NCBI RefSeq assembly: GCF_023074185.1
Contig: NZ_JADPKY010000060.1
Coordinates: forward strand, 1 to 50,016
Direction: 5' to 3'
Length of the DNA: 50,016 bases
Source: Bradyrhizobium sp. 132
GTDB taxonomy: Bacteria; Pseudomonadota; Alphaproteobacteria; Rhizobiales; Xanthobacteraceae
Position numbers and translations under genes: made by a program. This document shows positions 45,095 through 50,016 of this stretch, one piece after another. Below the pieces are notes generated by a model, which worked only from the letters and a program-made list of their open reading frames with translations, searched no databases and was not told where the DNA came from. Position 1 is the first letter of the stretch. The number at the start of each line of letters is the position of its first letter.

Positions 45095-45960
45095 CCGCAA
45101 GCCAGGCGGGCATGTGTCGTCCGGATGCATCGTCATCGGCCTTGTGCTGGCGGGCGTCACGAGGTCCGCGCTTGCCGCCGAAATGAAGCCTGCCGCGATC
45201 GACGCGGCCGAGCCCTCGAAGAAGACCCTGTCCAACGAGAGGCCGGCCCCGGCGGGGATCCGGTTGCAGGTCCTGCTCGACCGGGCGCACTTTCTCGCCA
45301 GGCGAGATCGAAGGAAGGTTCGGGGAGAACGCGAAGAAGGCGCTGCGGGCCTTCGAAGAGGCGCAGCAATTGCCGGTCTCCGACGACCTCAACGCCGATG
45401 TTTGGGGAAAGCTTGCTGCGGACGGCCGCCCGGTGACGATGGAATGGACTACACCATCGCGGAGCAGGACGTCGCAGGGCCGTTCCTCAAGAAGCTGCCT
45501 GCGAAGATGGAGGACATGAAGGACATTCCGCAGCTGTCCTACGGCAGCCCGCGCGAAGGCTTGGCCGAGAAGCTTCACATGAGCGAGGATCTGCTGTCCG
45601 CCCTGAATCCGCGAAGGCACTTCGACCGCCCCGGCGAGGCCATCGTCGTGATCGACGCCGGCGCCGAGCAGAGTTCAGAGAAGGCGGCCAAGGTCGAAGT
45701 CGACAAGGAGCCGGCAGACGGTCAAGCTGTTCGACAAGTCGAACGCGCTGATCAGATTCTACCCCGCGACGATCGGCAGTGAGGAGAAACCATGCCCCTC
45801 CGGTACCTTGAAGGTGACGGAGATCGATCGCAATCCGACCTACCGCTACAATCCCGCTTACGATTTCAAGGGCGTTCACTCCCACAAGCCGTTCATCATC
45901 ATGCCGGGCCCAAACAATCCTGTCGGCTCGATGTGGATCAATCTCTCCCGCGACGGAGAC
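45095..45960 (+). pseudogene. Broken L,D-transpeptidase (YkuD) gene
   Basis: Pieces in alternating frames make up the N-terminal two thirds of a Bradyrhizobium-type L,D-transpeptidase: MKPAAIDAAEPSKKTLSNER, GIRLQVLLDRAHF (then a one-base shift), SPGEIEGRFGENAKKALRAF, SDDLNADVWGKLAADGRPVT (peptidoglycan-binding-like; shift), YTIAEQDVAGPFLKKLPAKM and LAEKLHMSEDLLSALNP, then (shift) TVKLFDKSNALIRFYPATIG, NPTYRYNPAYDFKGV, and PGPNNPVGSMWINLSRDG. The sequence then turns into unrelated DNA before the catalytic HG..SHGCVR motif. Three frameshifts and a missing active site: dead. Confidence 0.8.
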
Positions 45961-46230
45961 CGGTCGGTCCAGTTGTTGCTGTCTCAGCTCGAGCGGCGGC
46001 GTCGTCAGCGCGTGGCAATGGACGCCGGCATTGACGAGCGCATCCAGAACATCATCTCGGGACAAGCGCCGAGCCAACGAAGCGCGCGCCTATGGGGATC
46101 TCAGGCCCAGCCCTGCGCGAGATTCGGAAACTGCCGCGCTACGAGGTCGGCGCTTGCTTTCCCAACCGTTCGGCGCCGGATGGAAAGATTAGCAGGGCAG
46201 CGCGGGCGCGGCCCTAGCGACAAGCATGCC

Positions 46231-47046
46231 TCAGGAGATTTGCGTCTTTTCCGGGGGCGGAGTGAAGCTGTAGACGGCCTTGCCGCCCATCTGCGGGTTC
46301 TCGTCGAGCTCGCTCGTTTCGTGCAGCGAGATGCGCGGCAAACGGCGCTTGATCCTGCGCCGGACTTCCGTCTCCGGGAATGTCAGCCTCTGAAAAAGGT
46401 CCAAGGTCCTGCCGCTCTTATCGGTGAGAGCCTGGGCGGCCTTCACCCACTCGCCCGCAATCCGCCTGCGCTCCATCTTGATGGCGACGTCGAGGTCGCC
46501 GAGATCACCGCTGTCGGTGAGGTAGGAGCCGAACACGCGCACCTCAGTGACATAGTGGAGGAGCTCGCCGTCATCGTTGATCCTGGCAACGCGCGCGAGG
46601 ACCTCAGCGAGCAAAGCCTCAGCGGCCGCGCGGCTCATGCGTGGACCCAGGGATTTCATTCCGGTCGCGTGGCCCTCGTCGGTGACCCGATAGACCGTGC
46701 GGCCGTCGCTCTCCCGGCCCTCGTCGCAGATGAGCTCCTGCGCGAGCAACGCTTCGATCAGGCCCTGCGTCTGAACGGTAAAATCCGGCACTTTGGGCAG
46801 GCGCACCCCGAAGATCTTGTCGCGGCTGCGTGCGGTCGTCCAAAGGCGCAGAGCGTGACCGCGATTGGATCCATCGAGCTTGCCGGTTTCGATCAACTCA
46901 TCGATGGTTGCGCGCCACCATGTCCTGAAGAGGTGCTCGTCGACCAGATCGGCAAAAAAGCCATCGGAGTTCGTGGCATCGGCCAGCAGGTCGCGGACGA
47001 GCTTGGCCGGTTGCCCTCCGATCCGGGTGTTGCGGTCGAGTTTCAT
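46231..47046 (-). CDS. Nucleotidyltransferase-domain protein, last gene of a three-gene operon
   Basis: A 271-residue protein from ATG 47046, in the stop of the upstream gene (ATGA). The N-terminal half is helical with a winged-helix-like end (TQGLIEALLAQELICDEGRE, GRTVYRVTDEGHATGMKSLG). The nucleotidyltransferase core is VTEVRVFGSYLTDSGDLGDL, DVAI: the GS-x10-D-x-D pattern of MNT-type polymerase-beta folds. The C-terminus is RTLDLFQRLTFPETEVRRRI. Family role is unknown; such proteins occur in toxin-antitoxin and defence contexts. Translation coupling with two small upstream genes indicates one functional unit. The gene is intact. Confidence 0.75.
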   Translation of the reverse strand: MKLDRNTRIGGQPAKLVRDLLADATNSDGFFADLVDEHLFRTWWRATIDELIETGKLDGSNRGHALRLWTTARSRDKIFGVRLPKVPDFTVQTQGLIEALLAQELICDEGRESDGRTVYRVTDEGHATGMKSLGPRMSRAAAEALLAEVLARVARINDDGELLHYVTEVRVFGSYLTDSGDLGDLDVAIKMERRRIAGEWVKAAQALTDKSGRTLDLFQRLTFPETEVRRRIKRRLPRISLHETSELDENPQMGGKAVYSFTPPPEKTQIS

Positions 47047-47285
47047 CGCGCTTCCAGGTGCCCCGCGATGCCGGCTAGCTCTTTCGGAAACAACCTTGCC
47101 TCGATCTGCGTGTATTTCGCAGCTGCGCATCGGGCGAAGCTAGAGGTCCATTGGCTCAAGCCGGTGAAGCCGACATAGACGGCTTCGTCCCCGTGCCGGT
47201 GCACCATCAGGCGCAGCCAGCCAGGCGTGCTAGTCTTCTCATAGAATCCTTGCTCGGACTGCGAGGCCTTGACGGGACAGCTCAT
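47043..47285 (-). CDS. Small hypothetical protein, middle gene of the operon
   Basis: An 80-residue frame, MSCPVKASQSEQGFYEKTST, PGWLRLMVHRHGDEAVYVGF, TGLSQWTSSFARCAAAKYTQ, IEARLFPKELAGIAGHLEAR. Its ATG overlaps the upstream stop and its stop overlaps the nucleotidyltransferase start (both ATGA), strong evidence that it is real. No recognisable domain. Confidence 0.65.
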   Translation of the reverse strand: MSCPVKASQSEQGFYEKTSTPGWLRLMVHRHGDEAVYVGFTGLSQWTSSFARCAAAKYTQIEARLFPKELAGIAGHLEAR

Positions 47286-48140
47286 GACTTCGTCGCCTCA
47301 CCGAAGCTTTCGATGGCCTCTTGGAGCCGCTTTCGGAATTTGCCGGGGATGTCGAGTGCGTAGCTGTCGAGCAGATAGAAGGTGTTGGCGCGCCAATGCC
47401 GCGCCGTTTTCTTCGGGTTGGTGAGGCTTGTCACCTCGAATTCGATCTTGTTGGCGCCACGCGGATCCGACAAGCCAGTCGTCCTGGACGAACCTGTAGG
47501 TCCGAACATTGCCCTCGATGATGATCTCGAAGCCGAGATCGTGTAGCCGCTGCTCGGCCTCACCTATCTTTGCTTCGCCTCGCGCCGGGCCGCGCCACTC
47601 GTTCTGGTATAGAAAGGCCGGAGGAGCCTGCGCGGCGTGCTGCACCATCGGTTCCAACTCCCGTCGCTTCTGCTCGCGCTCCTTTTCGGCGCGGTCACTG
47701 GCGAGCAACGTTTCGTGCAGGTAATCGGCCGCGAGCTTGAATGCCGTGCCGAGCACCGTGCATCGGTGCATATTGCCGTAACCCCTCAGGTGACGTTCCA
47801 GCCCGCCTGGGTAGGCGAACCCGCCGCGCGCGCCGAATGCGGTCGTGCCATCCCCACATAACGGGCATGCCGCGCGCTCTTCGATGCCGGGATATGAGGC
47901 CAGGGCCGGATCGACCTTGGCGTGCTGGATCACGGCTCCGGCGGTATCGCGCTTCCATTTTTCCCACTCAGCCCTCGTTGTGCAGCCATAATAGCTGAAC
48001 AGCAGGTCAGCAATCTCTTGAGGCTGCAGTCGGATCAGGTCATGGCGAAGGTCGGACAGCTCGCGTCGTAATGCCTTGATCTCTTAAGCCCGCGGGTCGA
48101 TCGGCGGCGAATAGTTGGGTCGGTATGTCCTTTTGGACAT
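47282..48140 (-). pseudogene. Zinc-finger-like hypothetical protein, with a stop codon and a frameshift
   Basis: First gene of the operon. From ATG 48140 it reads MSKRTYRPNYSPPIDPRA, then meets TAA (complement of 48084-48086), and goes on in the same frame EIKALRRELSDLRHDLIRLQ, PQEIADLLFSYYGCTTRAEW. A cysteine/histidine cluster (RAACPLCGDGTTAFG ... RHLRGYGNMHRC) suggests zinc binding. Near 47465 the frame shifts by one and the end (NKIEFEVTSLTNPKKTARHW, FYLLDSYALDIPGKFRKRLQ) continues to 47282. About 285 residues would be intact. Both breaks are single-event changes. Family not identified. Confidence 0.65.
48125..48140. promoter_or_regulatory. Palindrome at the operon start codon
   Basis: ATGTCC-TTTT-GGACAT is a perfect inverted repeat whose right arm contains the ATG of the minus-strand operon. 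It may be an operator or fold over the start in the mRNA. Confidence 0.35.
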
Positions 48141-48598
48141 GATAATGCTCGCGCTCAAAACACTTTTGCGCATCTAATGATAGGCGGAAACCTTTTTTCG
48201 CGCTGAGTAACTTAAAAAGGCATCTCGAACCGAACGAAAACCAGAACGGGCCGCGTTAGCTTCCTTGGCGGCGGCTCACCGAATGCTTGGTGGACCACGC
48301 TCATGACCTGCTCGACCTCCGGGAGAGTAGTCGCACGTACTTTCATGTGCCTGCAGCAGATCGATCGAATCCAAATGATACCGGACGCGACGCTATCCCG
48401 AAGTTACTTGTTGTAATTGCTAAAGAATTTTGCTACTACTTAAGGTACTGATCCGAGGAGACGTTCTTTAGTCTCTTCGCGTCTCCACACGGTGGTGGTT
48501 TTCTCTAAGAACTTCATAATTCCTCTTTTCGTATGGATGGAGTGGTCTTACATCTTGCTGTAGATGAGAGTCGCGAATTTCGAGAGACATGGCATCAA
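48141..48598. other. Divergent intergenic region
   Basis: About 460 bases between the minus-strand operon and the two-gene module on the plus strand. It is visibly AT-richer around 48400-48450 (TTGTAATTGCTAAAGAATTT), a likely promoter for the plus-strand pair. GGAGACG (from 48457) and CGTCTCC (to 48486) form an inverted repeat with a 15-base loop in the leader. No gene. Confidence 0.45.
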
Positions 48599-48919
48599 AT
48601 GGCAGTGAAGAAATCTAGTAAAGCGGCGGCTAAAAAGTCCAGCGCCGGTACCGGGCATTCGGGGAACTTGGTTCGAGCAACCTTCCGAATGTTACCTCCC
48701 GCGGAGGTGAAGAAGGCCGCAGGGGGGCGCTGGGTCACAGTAGGCGAAAGCAAGAATCCCGGCGTGAAGCGGATAAAAAACCTGTACAAGACGGCTGGTT
48801 ACGATCCGATCGGGGCGACGCCAGACGGAGTCGTCATCGTGAAGCCGCCAGGTAAGCCACGCGGATTCAGTGTGCAGCGCCTAGAGAAGGCCATCACAGG
48901 TGTTCGCGGAAGATCTTAA
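48599..48919 (+). CDS. Small basic protein, first gene of a coupled two-gene module
   Basis: A 106-residue protein from ATG 48599. The N-terminus is Lys/Ser/Ala-rich and disordered (MAVKKSSKAAAKKSSAGTGH); the rest (NLVRATFRMLPPAEVKKAAG, GRWVTVGESKNPGVKRIKNL, YKTAGYDPIGATPDGVVIVK) seems to form a small fold. The stop overlaps the next ATG (TAATG), so it is coupled to the TIR-like gene. I do not recognise the family. A small basic protein paired with a larger enzyme-like one suggests an antitoxin, sensor or DNA-binding partner (inference). Confidence 0.65.
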   Translation: MAVKKSSKAAAKKSSAGTGHSGNLVRATFRMLPPAEVKKAAGGRWVTVGESKNPGVKRIKNLYKTAGYDPIGATPDGVVIVKPPGKPRGFSVQRLEKAITGVRGRS

Positions 48920-49542
48920 TGTCTCGCCCATCTGCGGACCTGGCTGTCTTCATAAATTGTCCCTTCGATAAGAAATATAGACCTTTTTTCGACGCGATAG
49001 TTTTCGCTGTCGCTCGCTGCGGCTTCCAACCTCGTTGCGCGCTCGAAAGTATCGATAGCGGGGGGACCCGGATCGAAAAGATCATGAAGCTGGTCGAACA
49101 ATGCCGGTACGGCATTCACGATCTTTGTCGAACTGAGCTGGATAGTACAAGTCGACTACCGCGCTTCAACATGCCCCTTGAACTAGGAATTTTCTTGGGA
49201 GCGAAGCGATTTGGAACAGCGCAACAGCGTCGGAAAAGTTGTTTGGTGTTGGACAAAGAGAAGTATCGATATCAGAAATTTATCTCCGATATCGCCGGGC
49301 AAGACATACAGTCGCATGACGGAAATACTAGTTCTGTCATAGCTCAGGTCCGCGACTTTCTTCGAGCGGAGTCAAATCAGAAAGTTCTTCCTGGCGGGAC
49401 TGTGATAGCCAAGGAATATATGGAATTCGAAAAGCAAAAGCGCAAGATTTGCAAAGAACTCGACTTGGACCCTATCGCATCGACTTTTACAGACCAAGCC
49501 TACATTATCGCATACTGGATCAAGCAAAAAGCTGTCGGCTGA
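48919..49542 (+). CDS. TIR-like/nucleotide-binding-fold protein, second gene of the module
   Basis: A 207-residue protein. It begins DLAVFINCPFDKKYRPFFDA, IVFAVARCGFQPRCALESID, then YGIHDLCRTELD, RFNMPLELGIFLGAKRFG and KSCLVLDKEKYRYQKFISDI. The order (first strand ending in N-C-P-F-D, D in a helix-capping position, central I-H-D, and a N-M-P-L-E-L-G helix with a conserved Glu) is like TIR or nucleoside-2-deoxyribosyltransferase folds, in which the Glu is catalytic. Proteins of this type are scattered in accessory regions and usually unnamed. I suggest an NAD- or nucleotide-cleaving effector, but no activity is shown. It is AT-richer than its surroundings, which favours recent transfer. Confidence 0.6.
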   Translation: MSRPSADLAVFINCPFDKKYRPFFDAIVFAVARCGFQPRCALESIDSGGTRIEKIMKLVEQCRYGIHDLCRTELDSTSRLPRFNMPLELGIFLGAKRFGTAQQRRKSCLVLDKEKYRYQKFISDIAGQDIQSHDGNTSSVIAQVRDFLRAESNQKVLPGGTVIAKEYMEFEKQKRKICKELDLDPIASTFTDQAYIIAYWIKQKAVG

Positions 49543-49571
49543 TCTGCTGCTTCATTCGAGAGCAATCGAGC

Positions 49572-49917
49572 CTAAGGTGCCATCCGATCATAAAGCAGGA
49601 CGTGGTCTGTTTCGAACCGCTTGTAGACGGATTTGTGCATTGGTGACGCGGACTCGCCGGTCTCCGGATCGACAGGAAGGTGGCGCACACCGGCCCTCAG
49701 GATGCTGCCCGCTTGCTCATTGTGTTGCGGTCCGGCCGGGTCTGGAGATAGCCGCAAGACGCTGCCATGATGCTTGAGACGCCCCAGCGACCATCCATTT
49801 TAGCGCCACGTCCGACAGGCGCGCTTCATTCTCCAGATAGCCACCACCAATGTCGGCGTGTACGCCCGGAAACCAGACTTGCTCGAAATAGAGATTGCCG
49901 TGAGCATCGCGTTGGTC
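49572..49917 (-). pseudogene. DUF2235 (Tle1-like alpha/beta hydrolase) remnant
   Basis: Reading down from 49917: LYFEQVWFPGVHADIGGGYL, ENEARLSDVALKWMV, the conserved block around the catalytic aspartate of DUF2235 hydrolases, which include type VI secretion phospholipase effectors. Near 49785 the frame shifts and the C-terminal end (HNEQAGSILRAGVRHLPVDP, MHKSVYKRFETDHVLLYDRM) follows to the stop at 49572. The N-terminal part with the GXSXG nucleophile is absent because an IS3-family element starts at 49918. Confidence 0.7.
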
Positions 49918-50016
49918 TGACCTGCCCCTGCCGATTTCCTCCGGTTGAAGTTAGAGTCCGGCCTTCTGAAGGACGGACAGATGAAGCGAGCCAGGTTTAC
50001 GGAAGAACAGATTATC
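49918..50016 (+). mobile_element. Left end of an IS3-family (IS407-like) insertion sequence, cut by the window edge
   Basis: The end TGACCTGCCCCTG (49918-49930) matches the TGACCTGCCCC terminal repeat of the IS407 group. An ATG at 49981 starts MKRARFTEEQII, the usual N-terminus of OrfA, the helix-turn-helix half of the IS3 transposase. The element has inserted in the DUF2235 gene; the rest lies beyond the window. Confidence 0.85.

Noticed and set aside
45808..47178. 456-codon plus-strand open frame running through the end of the transpeptidase relic and the nucleotidyltransferase operon
   Set aside because: Its first 50 residues are the transpeptidase piece, the rest is antisense to a coupled operon with recognisable motifs.

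Overview
The window reads as accessory DNA of a Bradyrhizobium-like alphaproteobacterium (Rhizobiales). The grounds are high-GC coding sequence, a complete repABC replication/partition cassette with its parS sites and antisense RNA, a RHE_PE00001-family plasmid protein, a Rhizobiales-type porin, a DUF1127 protein, several small proteins of the kind found in Bradyrhizobium, and a heat-shock gene behind a ROSE-type RNA thermometer. Family names come from memory of the sequences; no database was searched.

Layout. 0-1 kb: end of an IS5-family transposase running into a MarR regulator. 1.6-5.4 kb: de novo NAD operon nadA-nadB-nadC, with candidate operators and a terminator in front; nadC has a frameshift at its 5' end. 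5.4-10 kb: an extragenic palindromic element, a decayed cell wall hydrolase, the RHE_PE00001 protein, then about 2 kb without a recognisable gene. 9.9-13.9 kb: repA-repB-ctRNA-repC with three copies of GTTGACCGCGGTCAAC. 14.1-20.7 kb: a defence-like block with a broken hypothetical gene, a 1175-residue nuclease-NACHT STAND protein, a winged-helix/nucleotidyltransferase (AbiEii-like) pair whose toxin carries an amber codon, and a ParB fragment. 20.9-27 kb: porin, winged-helix/TolB-like/TPR regulator, a decayed inverted relative of that regulator, and three small genes; two of these share a 26-bp upstream motif.

27.4-37.2 kb is a coherent catabolic locus: a LysR regulator, a phosphonopyruvate hydrolase, and, divergently, a tightly coupled six-gene operon encoding a dipeptide-type ABC importer (binding protein, two ATPases, two permeases) and an alkaline-phosphatase-superfamily hydrolase. 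It looks like an uptake-and-cleavage system for an organophosphonate or phosphoester, not one of the standard phn sets. 37.2-38.8 kb carries a GSU2403-type nucleotidyltransferase preceded by two 12-bp inverted-repeat pairs with identical spacing. 39-45 kb has small stress-type genes, a frameshifted hsp20 with RpoH-like promoter and ROSE leader, an FMN reductase, an M20 amidohydrolase and a TRIC/UPF0126 membrane protein. 45-50 kb has a decayed L,D-transpeptidase, a three-gene operon ending in a nucleotidyltransferase, a coupled two-gene module with a TIR-like protein, and a DUF2235 (Tle1-like) remnant cut by an IS3-family element.

A striking feature is the number of nearly intact genes broken by one small change (nadC, a hypothetical at 14 kb, the AbiEii-like gene, hsp20, a small gene at 41.5 kb, a zinc-finger-like gene at 47.5 kb). 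Either the region is decaying, as plasmid or island DNA often does, or the assembly has indel errors; the reads would tell.
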